Shown here: in pieces, positions 8,993 to 17,382 of the stretch | How positions within the stretch are numbered: the stretch's first letter is position 1 | Layout of the letters: every line of letters starts with the position of its first letter | Assembly (NCBI RefSeq): GCF_014208035.1 | Contig: NZ_JACHMK010000001.1 | Span: forward strand, 186,001-250,000 | DNA from: Schaalia hyovaginalis | GTDB taxonomy: Bacteria; Actinomycetota; Actinomycetes; Actinomycetales; Actinomycetaceae | Length of the DNA: 64,000 nucleotides | Reading direction: 5' to 3' | Program-made: the position numbers and the translations under genes | The notes under the pieces: generated by a model | Databases searched by the model: none | The model's input: the letters and a program-made list of their open reading frames with translations, nothing else | What the model was told of the DNA's origin: nothing

Positions 8993-11931
8993 GAGGACAT
9001 TCTTCCCGATCCGGGGGCGACGCCTACGCCCAATGCTCGACGATTCTCGCATTCGTCCGGATGCCCCCGCGGTTCTGAGCGCGCGCGGCGACGAAGATCG
9101 ACGAATTGGCCCTCATCCGCAGATCCACGACCCGGGCCGGACCCACGGCGCGATTCCACGCGGATTCGAATCGCATCGGCCTCCTTCGTGGTGCCGAGGG
9201 CCGCGGGAACCGCGAGATAGTGGCTCCGCGAGCTCATCGCGGCGTTCACGAGGACGATGCCCAGATCCAGGGACCACCGCAGAGGACCCGGGAGGTGAGC
9301 GGGGGAACTCCGCTCGATCTCGGGCATCGGGCCCAGGATGATGACGTGGCGGGGCCTGCCAAGGCCGATGGGCGTGAAGAGCTCTGCGAGGCACTGGTGA
9401 AGGAGGGCCTTTTCCCGGGCCGATCCGGCGGAGAACTCGATGCGGAGGCGAGAGCCCTCTTCGACGAGGATGGACGCGGGGTCGATCGCCCCGGACACCG
9501 AGTCCTGAAGGGCCTGAAGGACGGCCCGGGCGCCCCGGTGGTAGAGGGCGACAGGATGAGAACGGGTCCTCCAGAGGAAGAGCGTCTCCTTGAGCGCGGG
9601 GATCCCGATCCCGAAGAGGAGGAACAGCGCCGTGAGGACGAGGAGCGCGATGAGGACGAACGGCGCGGGGAGCCCTTGGGCGGGGCCCATTCGCACGAGC
9701 ACCGAGACCGCGAAGGCGACGGCCGACAAGAGCAGGGCGACGGCGCCCAGGAGGACGCTGAGCGGCGTGTTCGAGCTCTCGAAGGCGAAACGGGCGTCCT
9801 CGCGCAGCTTGACCCCCGATCGGATGCGCGCCGACGCGGTCGTCCCGAGATGCCACAGGCGGTGGCTCTCGGCGCGCGGCGGGATGGCCTTCCTCGTGCG
9901 CTCATTGAGGTCGCAGACGGGATCCTTGAGCGGGGAGGGCGCGCTCAGGATCTCGCGCTGAACCGGGTCGAGGATCGCATCGATGCCCCGGGTGATCGTC
10001 CCCTCGGGATCCGCCGCGTCGCGGCTGGGCCCCCACAGGTGCTCGGCCTTGATCCGCAGGCGCGCGTATTCGCGAGAGTCCGGGACCAGGGAATTCGAGG
10101 AGGGAAGGCACGCGATGATCCAGTTGTGCGCGGCTTTCCCGGGCCATGCGGGATCGAGGCGGAGCGTCCTGCCGTGCAGCTGCTGGGCGGCCGTGGAGGT
10201 CGTCACCGTCGTGAGATCGATGAGGGTGTTGAGCGAGGGGCATTCCCATCCTTCGGCGAGGAGCCCGCGCGTCCCGACGACGAGCCGCACGATCCCCACC
10301 TCGACGTCCTCGGCGAGAAGCCGCAAATGCGAAGCCGTGATGAGGACCGGGTGCATCGAGCGCGCGAGAGGATCGTTGCTGAGGAGGGTGAAGCAGCGCA
10401 GGGCGCCCCCGCGCGCGGTCCCGGAGCCCTGCGCCCCGGCGAGGGCCGAACGGTCGTCGTGCTGCGCGAGATCGGCCACGACCGCCGCTCTCAGGCCCTC
10501 GCCCAGGGACTCGTTCTCGAGGGCGAGGATGTCCAGAACGGCCCGGTCCTTCGACTCCGAGCGCGACAGGACCGCGTCGATCGGATCCTTGCCCCTGCGG
10601 ATCCCCCGGTCGGTGAGGTGGTATCCGAACGCCAGCAGGAGGCGCTTGCGCTCTCGCCACTCCTGAGCGCGCCCCTCGTCCGGGAGGAGACGGGTCAGGG
10701 CGTGACGCGCGAGCAGGAGGAGGCGATCGTCGAGGCTCGGCGCTGTGGTGTCGGGCAGGCGCCGGACGATCTCGGGGTCGATCGCCGCGCCCTCCTCGTC
10801 GAGCCGGACGAGCATCCTCCCGGCGGCCAGGGCGAGGAAGGGGTCGGAGTCGAAGGCCCGCCGCATCCTCTCGTCGAGGGAGGGGGGAGTCGCCCCGCCC
10901 TCGTCCTCGGGATCGGGCTCGGGGGCGATCAGGCACTCGTGGAGGAAGGCGAGCTCCTCGGGAGCGGCGAACGCGCCCGCGAGGGCGCGTTCGAGCATGC
11001 GCTCGTGGCGCTCGATGAAACGGTGCTCCTTAGGGGTCGCGCGGGTGAACCACGCCCACGTGCGCACGGGCGCGAGGTCGCCCGCGCGGATCACGGCGGG
11101 AGTCGGGACCTCGTAGTCCACTTCGCCGAGGAGGCCCGTGTAATTCTGCTCCTCGGCGGGGCTGGCGGGATCGGGCGGAGTGGCCGTGAGGCCGATGAGG
11201 AGCGGGTCGCCGTCCGCCTCCTCGATCTTCGAGCTCAGGAGGTGGAGGACCAGCGCCCAATGATCGAGGAGGTGATGGCACTCGTCGAGGACGATCGTGC
11301 GGACGCCCGCGCGGATGAGCCCCTCGATGAGGGCCAGCGCTCGCGGGTGCAGGGTCTGTTCGAGAACCCTCGGGTCGAGGGAGCGGAGGTTCTTCCGGAT
11401 CGCGTTCGCCCGCGAACGAATGCCCTTCGAATACTCCTTCGGATTCGAGTCCTGGAGCTCCTCGAGCCAGGCGAGCGCGCGCTCGCGATCCGACCAGGAG
11501 CGCTCCATCTCCTCGATCCACTGCTCACGGGCCGCATCGGCGAAAGGGGAGGAGGAATCGACGACGCTCAGGCGCTGATAGGTCATGATGTTGAGGTCGC
11601 CGACCTCATCGGAGTCGACGAGCATCTGCGGATCCTCGGCCGCCCCCTCGCCGATCCCGAAGCGCTCCCGCGCGGTATTCGCCCACTGATCCCGGATGAC
11701 GCTCGTAGGGGCGAGGATGAGCGCGCGACGGCCGTCGTGAACGGCGAGCAGCAGGCCGAGGATCGTCTTGCCGGATCCGGGGGGCGCGACGAGGTGGAAG
11801 GAACGATCCCCCTCGCCGCATCCGCCGCGCCAGTCCTCGCGTCCGAGGGCGTCGAGGACCGCGGCCTGGTAGTCGCGGGGCTCCCCTCGGAACCTTGCAT
11901 CGGACAGAGGACGGGGGTTCTCGGCGCTCAC
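8989..11931 (-). CDS. Membrane-anchored SF2 (DEAD/DEAH-like) helicase
   Basis: About 980 residues from GTG 11931. Helicase motifs appear in order: APPGSGKT (Walker A, about 49-56), DECHH (Walker B, about 215), GLTATPP (motif III, about 244) and QQLHGRTLRLD (motif VI, about 580). Around residues 722-790 there are two strongly hydrophobic segments, then a soluble C-terminal domain; this architecture is unusual for a helicase. The natural substrate is unknown. The start lies directly after a C10 tract and 30 bp from yeiH. Near 9160-9195 the protein-like reading moves to the +1 frame, which would end at 9025 with the segment RVVDLRMRANSSIF; the annotated frame instead runs through Arg/Gly-rich sequence to 8989. 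An indel is likely. Confidence 0.75.
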   Translation of the reverse strand: MSAENPRPLSDARFRGEPRDYQAAVLDALGREDWRGGCGEGDRSFHLVAPPGSGKTILGLLLAVHDGRRALILAPTSVIRDQWANTARERFGIGEGAAEDPQMLVDSDEVGDLNIMTYQRLSVVDSSSPFADAAREQWIEEMERSWSDRERALAWLEELQDSNPKEYSKGIRSRANAIRKNLRSLDPRVLEQTLHPRALALIEGLIRAGVRTIVLDECHHLLDHWALVLHLLSSKIEEADGDPLLIGLTATPPDPASPAEEQNYTGLLGEVDYEVPTPAVIRAGDLAPVRTWAWFTRATPKEHRFIERHERMLERALAGAFAAPEELAFLHECLIAPEPDPEDEGGATPPSLDERMRRAFDSDPFLALAAGRMLVRLDEEGAAIDPEIVRRLPDTTAPSLDDRLLLLARHALTRLLPDEGRAQEWRERKRLLLAFGYHLTDRGIRRGKDPIDAVLSRSESKDRAVLDILALENESLGEGLRAAVVADLAQHDDRSALAGAQGSGTARGGALRCFTLLSNDPLARSMHPVLITASHLRLLAEDVEVGIVRLVVGTRGLLAEGWECPSLNTLIDLTTVTTSTAAQQLHGRTLRLDPAWPGKAAHNWIIACLPSSNSLVPDSREYARLRIKAEHLWGPSRDAADPEGTITRGIDAILDPVQREILSAPSPLKDPVCDLNERTRKAIPPRAESHRLWHLGTTASARIRSGVKLREDARFAFESSNTPLSVLLGAVALLLSAVAFAVSVLVRMGPAQGLPAPFVLIALLVLTALFLLFGIGIPALKETLFLWRTRSHPVALYHRGARAVLQALQDSVSGAIDPASILVEEGSRLRIEFSAGSAREKALLHQCLAELFTPIGLGRPRHVIILGPMPEIERSSPAHLPGPLRWSLDLGIVLVNAAMSSRSHYLAVPAALGTTKEADAIRIRVESRRGSGPGRGSADEGQFVDLRRRARSEPRGHPDECENRRALGVGVAPGSGRMSS

Positions 11932-11941
11932 GGGGGGGGGG
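11932..11941 (-). repeat. Homopolymer C10 tract (coding strand) between SD and start codon
   Basis: Ten identical bases abut the GTG start of the helicase. On the coding strand the order is GGGAAGAATA, then C10, then GTG, so the tract forms most of the spacer between the purine-rich SD and the start. Slippage of a tract this long would alter SD spacing. Such tracts are also prone to sequencing error, so the exact length is uncertain. Confidence 0.8.
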
Positions 11942-11960
11942 TATTCTTCCCGGCCCCGGC

Positions 11961-13001
11961 TCAATGGGCAAAGCCCACGCCGACGAGGGCGGTGAGGCCG
12001 ACGATGAGGGTGGACGCGGCCGCGAGCACGAAGGGCCGGGGACCCACCTTCGCGAAGTCCCTCAGTCGCACCCCGGTGCCGAGGGCGAACATCGCGGAGG
12101 CGAGCAGAGCGGTCTGAAGGATCTTGAGGGGCGCCAGGGCGCTCGCGGGCACGACCCCCAGCCAGCGGATGAGCACCATGAGGATGAAGCCCCCGACGAA
12201 GGCCGGCATGATCGGCGGGAGCGTCCCGCCCTCTGCGCCCATCCCGGGAAGCTCCCGGCCTGCGCGGATCGCGTGGCGGCGCCACAGCGAGATGCCCGCC
12301 ATCACGGGGGCGAGCATGAGCACGCGGGCGAGTTTGACGACGACGGCCCCGGCCAGCGCCTCCTCGCCGAGGGCGCCTCCGATGGCGACGACCTGGGCGA
12401 CTTCATGAGTGGAGGCCCCCGCCCACAGGCCGGTCGTCAGGGGGTCGAAGCCGATGAGGGCGCCCAGGATCGGGACGATCGGGATCATCAGCGTCCCGAA
12501 GATGACGACGAGGCCGACCGCCGTCACCACCTCCTCGCGCTCCTTCGTCTCGATGACGCCGTCGACCGCGGCGACGGCCGCGGCGCCGCAGATCGAGAAG
12601 CCCCCGGCGACCAGCAGGGTCTGCGTGAGCGAGAGGCGCATCGCGCGTCCGATGAGGAGCGTCGATCCCATGCCCGCGGCGACGACCGCGACGACGATGA
12701 GGATCATCCCGGCTCCGAGGGCGACGATGTCGGAGACGATGAGCTGGAGGCCGAGGAGCACGACGCCGACCCTCAGGAGGCGCTTCGCGGCGAAGGCGAG
12801 CCCCGGTTCGAGGGAGGCGGGGAGGGGGAGCGCATTGCGGGCGACGACCCCGAGGAGGATGGCGACGAGCATCGCCGAGAGGATCGGGACGAAGGAGTTG
12901 ACGAGCAACGAGATCCCGACTGCGAGGAAGGAGACGAGGACTCCGGGGAGGAGACGGGTCCATGAAGGGGCGGACTTCGGTGCGCTCACTGGAGAGGTCA
13001 T
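11961..13001 (-). CDS. YeiH/YadS-type putative sulfate or sulfite exporter family membrane protein
   Basis: A 346-residue polytopic membrane protein with about ten hydrophobic helices, recognised as the YeiH (UPF0324, Cons_hypoth698) family. Characteristic segments include FSICGAAAVAA, the ASTHEVAQV motif and KLARVLMLAPV. Members are annotated as putative anion exporters but biochemical proof is limited. ATG 13001 is preferred because the sequence further upstream in frame is Arg/Pro-rich and lacks coding character. It is followed after 30 bp by the helicase on the same strand. The substrate is not deducible here. Confidence 0.83.
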   Translation of the reverse strand: MTSPVSAPKSAPSWTRLLPGVLVSFLAVGISLLVNSFVPILSAMLVAILLGVVARNALPLPASLEPGLAFAAKRLLRVGVVLLGLQLIVSDIVALGAGMILIVVAVVAAGMGSTLLIGRAMRLSLTQTLLVAGGFSICGAAAVAAVDGVIETKEREEVVTAVGLVVIFGTLMIPIVPILGALIGFDPLTTGLWAGASTHEVAQVVAIGGALGEEALAGAVVVKLARVLMLAPVMAGISLWRRHAIRAGRELPGMGAEGGTLPPIMPAFVGGFILMVLIRWLGVVPASALAPLKILQTALLASAMFALGTGVRLRDFAKVGPRPFVLAAASTLIVGLTALVGVGFAH

Positions 13002-13125
13002 GCCCCCACTGTAGGAATGGAGCCCGCCCGGCCCTGGGACCTCGGGCCGGGGTCGAGGGCGGGGGAGGCCGGCTGTGCGCGGCGGGACTCGGGAGGCCTC
13101 CCGCCCCCCGAGTCCCGCCGAGGCG

Positions 13126-14160
13126 TCAGTCGCCCGCGGCGGCGAGCCAGCGCTCGGCGTCGAGCGCCGCACGGCAGCCCGACCCGGCCGCCGTGATCGC
13201 CTGCCGGTAGGTGTGATCGACTGCATCGCCGCAGGCGAAGACCCCCGGGATGTTCGTGCGCGTCGAAGGCTCTGCCACCGTGATGTAACCGGCCTCGTCG
13301 AGGTCGACCTCGGACTTGAGGAAGTCCGTGCGGGGGAGGTGGCCGATCGCGACGAAGACGCCGTCGAGCGGCAGCACCCGCTCGGAGCCGTCGACGGTCG
13401 AGGACAGGCGCAGGCCCGTCACGGAGCCCTCGCCGAGGACCTCTTCGACCACCGAGTTCCACGCGAACTCGATCTTCGGATTCGACATGGCGCGCTCGGC
13501 CATGACCTTCGAGGCGCGCAGCTCGTCGCGCCGGTGGACGACGGTGACCTTCGAGGCGAAGTTCGTGAGGAAGGTGGCCTCCTCCATCGCGGAGTCGCCG
13601 CCTCCGACGACCGCCAGCTCCTTGTCCTTGAAGAAGAAGCCGTCGCAGGTCGCGCAGTAGGAGACGCCGTGTCCGGAGAGGCGGTCCTCGCCGGGGACGT
13701 CCATGCGGCGGTATTCGGAACCGGTCGCCAGGATGACGGCCTTCGCGTAGAGCAGCTCGTCGTCGACGGCGAGGACCTTGACGCTTCCGGAGAGATTGAC
13801 CGCGGTGACGTCCTCGTAGCGGATGTCCGCGCCGAACTTCTCGGCCTGCTCGGCCATGCGCCCCATGAGGTCCGGACCCTGAACGCCCTCGGGGAAACCG
13901 GGGAAGTTCTCGACCTCGGTCGTGTTCATGAGGGCCCCGCCGGCGGTGATAGCACCCGCCAGGACGACGGGCTTCAGGCCCGCTCGAGCCGTGTAGATCG
14001 CCGCCGTGTAGCCCGCCGGGCCCGACCCGACGATGACGACCTCGTGGATCTGAGCGTCGTCGGGAACATTGCCGGAAGGACGCGCGGCAACGGCCTGGGC
14101 CGTCTCCTCAGCGGGAAGCTCGACGGAGCGGAGAAGATCCGGGAATGGAGTGAAGGACAT
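13126..14160 (-). CDS. trxB: Thioredoxin-disulfide reductase
   Basis: A 344-residue flavoprotein. The FAD-binding GSGPAGYTAAIYTARAGL is near the N-terminus, the redox-active CATC is in YCATCDGFF, the NADPH-binding GGGDSAMEEA follows, and the C-terminal FAD motif is GVFACGDAVD. It reduces thioredoxin with NADPH in the cytoplasm. The N-terminus is longer than in E. coli TrxB by about 30 residues. ATG 14160 was chosen; GTG 14202 in the same frame would also fit. It lies downstream of murJ, the conserved actinobacterial order; trxA is not next to it in this window. Confidence 0.95.
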   Translation of the reverse strand: MSFTPFPDLLRSVELPAEETAQAVAARPSGNVPDDAQIHEVVIVGSGPAGYTAAIYTARAGLKPVVLAGAITAGGALMNTTEVENFPGFPEGVQGPDLMGRMAEQAEKFGADIRYEDVTAVNLSGSVKVLAVDDELLYAKAVILATGSEYRRMDVPGEDRLSGHGVSYCATCDGFFFKDKELAVVGGGDSAMEEATFLTNFASKVTVVHRRDELRASKVMAERAMSNPKIEFAWNSVVEEVLGEGSVTGLRLSSTVDGSERVLPLDGVFVAIGHLPRTDFLKSEVDLDEAGYITVAEPSTRTNIPGVFACGDAVDHTYRQAITAAGSGCRAALDAERWLAAAGD

Positions 14161-14211
14161 GGGGATCCAATCTTGGTTCGGTCGTGAGCGGCCCAGACTC
14201 ACTGACAGGGC

Positions 14212-17200
14212 TCATTGGACGGAGAGCTCGCTCACCCACGCCCACGGACGGCCGTCGACCGAGGTCGGCATCACCCTGAAGCTCAGGGCGATGGCGCCGG
14301 CCTCCGTGGGTTCGGGCAGGGAGATCACCGTTGATTCTGACAACGCAGAAGTCGCGAGTTCTGTTCCGCCCCGGGGGTTGGAAGGATCGGTGACATTGCG
14401 CACGACGACCTCTCCGCCCTGAGTCGAGGGATCCATCTGGAGCGTCACACCCGAAACGAGGGCCGGCCCCTCCAGGTTCACGACGATCGTCACCGTCGCA
14501 TTCTCATCGAATACGTTGATGTCGAAGTAGCGGGACCTCCATGAGGTCTCGGGATTCTGGTCGATCATGTTGACGGCGAGATCCGGATGGTCGCCGTCGT
14601 CGTTGTTCCAGGAGAGCACCGACACCGAGGAGATCATGGGGGCCGCGCTCGCGGCTTCGCCGTCGAGCGCCGACTGGGCGCTCTGAGCGCCGCCCGACTG
14701 CGCATCGACGATCGACTGGGCGATGTCGAGATCCGTCACGGGCGACAGGGCCGTGCCGACCGCCCACACGGCGGCGGCGACGGTGAGCGCCGCAGCGAGA
14801 ATCAGCGTCGGCTTCGTCGGATCGATCAAACGGCGCTCCCGGTCCGTGCGATCGGGCTCCGGGCTCGCAGGGGGGTGCGCGCCCCCGTCGGGGTTCGGGG
14901 TCGTGAGGAGCTCCTCGGCCGAAGCGCGGATCTTCGCCGCTCCCGCGCTCGAAGGCGCGAGGACGGCGTCGAAGCCCGAGGGCCCGGTCGGCGCCACGGG
15001 GATGCCGGCGCCCGCCACGGGGGCGGGGATCCTGCTCGCAGCGGCCTCCTCGACGGCGGGGGATTCGCCGTCAGCCGCAAAGGCCGCAGCCCCCTCGTCT
15101 TCAAGGGCGGCCCCGGCGGTGAGATCGGGCGAGTCCCCGGCGGGGGCGTCACCCTCGGCGGCCCCGGCGGCCCCGGCCTCGGGCGCCTCAGCGCCGGCGA
15201 CGGATCGGGCCGCGGCGAAATGCGCCTTCACCTTCTCCGCCGAGGCGACGGCCGCCGCTGAAACGGCCGTGAGCCACGCGCGGGTCCTCCCCGTGATCGC
15301 ATTCTCCTCGGCATGGGAGGGCACGGCGTCATGATCCGATTCGCCCGGCTCTTCGGCTTCACCCTCCTGAGACGTGAGGATCTCCTCGAAAGAGGGGAGA
15401 GGGGCCTCATCCTGGTTCGTCTCGGAGTCGGTCTCGGCGAGGGAGCGGAAGACGCCGCCGAGCTCGCGAGGCTCTTCACCTTCGTCAGCGTGCTCGGAAG
15501 CCGTGGCATCATCGGCCGCCTCCGCATCGGAGGTCGGAACGGGAGAGGGCGACTCGTCGTTCTCGAACTTCTCATCCTCGTCCATGGGCCCCCCAGAATC
15601 GCTGTCGGTGTCTTCGCCCATTATCTCCGCCGTTTCCCCGTTCCCCGTGATCGGCGCGGCGAGAACACGGCGAAGGGGCTCGGGGACGCGGAGCCGGGCG
15701 AGGAGCGGCGCAATCGTCCGACCGGAGTCCGAAGGGGATAGGAAGCGGAGTACAACCATGTAGACGAGGGAGGCGATGATCGAGACAAGAACGACTTTGA
15801 GGCTCGCGACCCCAAAGCGGGCGGCGGTCGAGGCGAGCTTCGTGTGGACGCCGACGAAGCGGAGGATCATGAAGGCGACGCCGCCCGCGATGAGAGCGCT
15901 CCCGAGGAAGTTCGAGTAGGAACGGAGGAGAGCGATACGGTCGACGAAGGGGTTACGGCGTGCGACCCACATGACGGCGATGATGCCCTGAACGAGGCGG
16001 CAAGCGGTTTCGCCGAGCGCGGCCCCGACAACCCACCACTTCGCGCCCGTCAGCGCGTACATCGACCAGCCGACGACGACTTGGAGGATCGTAGGACCGA
16101 TTCCCATGAGGAAGACGGGCTTGATGTCCTCATAGGCGAAGAAAACTCGCTGGCTCATGAGGACCATGCCGGTCGAGGCGACTCCCGGTATGAGTGCGAC
16201 GAGAATCCATGCGTACGCGGAGACGACGTCTTGGTTCCTCGTCGAGTAAAGGACCATCTGCATCATGGGGACTGAGGCCGCCATGAGGATCGCAGTCGCG
16301 AGGAGCGTGAGGGAGGTGATCGTCCGGACCCCAAGATCGTAGTTTGCTGCGACGCTGCGATCGTCGCGATCCGCGACGGACTCAGCCATGCGTGTGAAGA
16401 TCGCCGTCGTGAGGGAGACAGTGATGAGCGACTGCGGCACCATGAAGATCATGAAGGCCGTCGCATAGGCGTTGATGCCGACGACGTCGAAGACATCGTG
16501 CGTCTTCGCGTAGGAATCGGCCAGAGACGCCAGGTTGTTCGTCGACAGGATCCCGATCTGCGACACCATGAGGGTCGCGAAGGTCCAGCCCGCCACTTTG
16601 GAGGCCGAGCGGAAGGACGTTCCGCGGAAATGGAAATCGGGGCGGAACCTGATGCCGGCGCGGCGCATCGGGATGAGGAGGACCAGCGCCTGGGCGATCA
16701 CGCCGAGGGTCGCGGATCCGCCGAGGACCCAGAACTGGGTGCTCGTGAAGTCCGCGATCTCGATCCTGCCGTCGGTGGTCCCCCAGAGGAGGAAGAAGGC
16801 CGTGAGGCCCGCGATGCCGATGACGTTGTTGACGACGGGCGCCCACATGTACGGGCCGAAGACGCGGCGCGCGTTGAGCAGTTCGCCGAGCAGGTTGTAC
16901 AGGCCGTAGAAGAACAGCTGGGGCAGGCACAGGAGGGCGAAGAGGATGGCGAGCGCCCGGATCTCCGCGTCGTATCCCGCGGCGGTGATGACGACGAGGA
17001 GCGGGGCGGCGATCATCGAGACCACGGTGATGGCGAAGAGGATGACCCCCGCCAGGGTGAGGAGGCGATTGATGTAGGTCTCCCCGCCGTACTTGCGCTT
17101 GAGCGCGCCGACGATCTGCGGGACCAGAACGGCGTCGAAGACGCCGGAGGCGAGGATGTTGAACACCGTGTTCGGCAGGGTGTTCGCCGTCTGGAACGCC

Positions 17201-17382
17201 GCTGCGACACCGCCGCCGGCCGAACCGATCACGGCGAGGAGCATCATCGAACGGACGAGGCCGAGGATCCTCGACACCAGGGTCCCGGACGCCATCAGCG
17301 CGCTCGCTCGGAGGAGCGAGTGCTGTTTCGGCTGAGCGGGCTCGCCCGTGGGAGCGGAAGAGGCGTCATTCGGTGGATTCAT
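14212..17382 (-). CDS. murJ: Lipid II flippase MurJ with long extracytoplasmic extension
   Basis: A 1056-residue protein. Residues about 20-545 are the 14-helix MviN/MurJ flippase domain that flips lipid II during peptidoglycan synthesis. Then comes an acidic, Ala/Glu-rich, probably disordered linker (about 570-850), an extra transmembrane helix (about 858-880) and a C-terminal beta-rich domain (about 900-1056) resembling a discoidin/F5-8C-type module. In mycobacteria MviN is fused to a pseudokinase and an extracellular domain; here no kinase domain is visible, so the linker replaces it. It is encoded immediately after the DUF6049 gene (TAG at 17383), suggesting one operon and a shared envelope role. 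Confidence 0.9.
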   Translation of the reverse strand: MNPPNDASSAPTGEPAQPKQHSLLRASALMASGTLVSRILGLVRSMMLLAVIGSAGGGVAAAFQTANTLPNTVFNILASGVFDAVLVPQIVGALKRKYGGETYINRLLTLAGVILFAITVVSMIAAPLLVVITAAGYDAEIRALAILFALLCLPQLFFYGLYNLLGELLNARRVFGPYMWAPVVNNVIGIAGLTAFFLLWGTTDGRIEIADFTSTQFWVLGGSATLGVIAQALVLLIPMRRAGIRFRPDFHFRGTSFRSASKVAGWTFATLMVSQIGILSTNNLASLADSYAKTHDVFDVVGINAYATAFMIFMVPQSLITVSLTTAIFTRMAESVADRDDRSVAANYDLGVRTITSLTLLATAILMAASVPMMQMVLYSTRNQDVVSAYAWILVALIPGVASTGMVLMSQRVFFAYEDIKPVFLMGIGPTILQVVVGWSMYALTGAKWWVVGAALGETACRLVQGIIAVMWVARRNPFVDRIALLRSYSNFLGSALIAGGVAFMILRFVGVHTKLASTAARFGVASLKVVLVSIIASLVYMVVLRFLSPSDSGRTIAPLLARLRVPEPLRRVLAAPITGNGETAEIMGEDTDSDSGGPMDEDEKFENDESPSPVPTSDAEAADDATASEHADEGEEPRELGGVFRSLAETDSETNQDEAPLPSFEEILTSQEGEAEEPGESDHDAVPSHAEENAITGRTRAWLTAVSAAAVASAEKVKAHFAAARSVAGAEAPEAGAAGAAEGDAPAGDSPDLTAGAALEDEGAAAFAADGESPAVEEAAASRIPAPVAGAGIPVAPTGPSGFDAVLAPSSAGAAKIRASAEELLTTPNPDGGAHPPASPEPDRTDRERRLIDPTKPTLILAAALTVAAAVWAVGTALSPVTDLDIAQSIVDAQSGGAQSAQSALDGEAASAAPMISSVSVLSWNNDDGDHPDLAVNMIDQNPETSWRSRYFDINVFDENATVTIVVNLEGPALVSGVTLQMDPSTQGGEVVVRNVTDPSNPRGGTELATSALSESTVISLPEPTEAGAIALSFRVMPTSVDGRPWAWVSELSVQ

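Noticed and set aside
9106..12117. 1003-codon plus-strand frame opposite the helicase
   Set aside because: Composition is Arg/Glu/Gly-rich and no motif is present, whereas the minus strand holds ordered helicase motifs.
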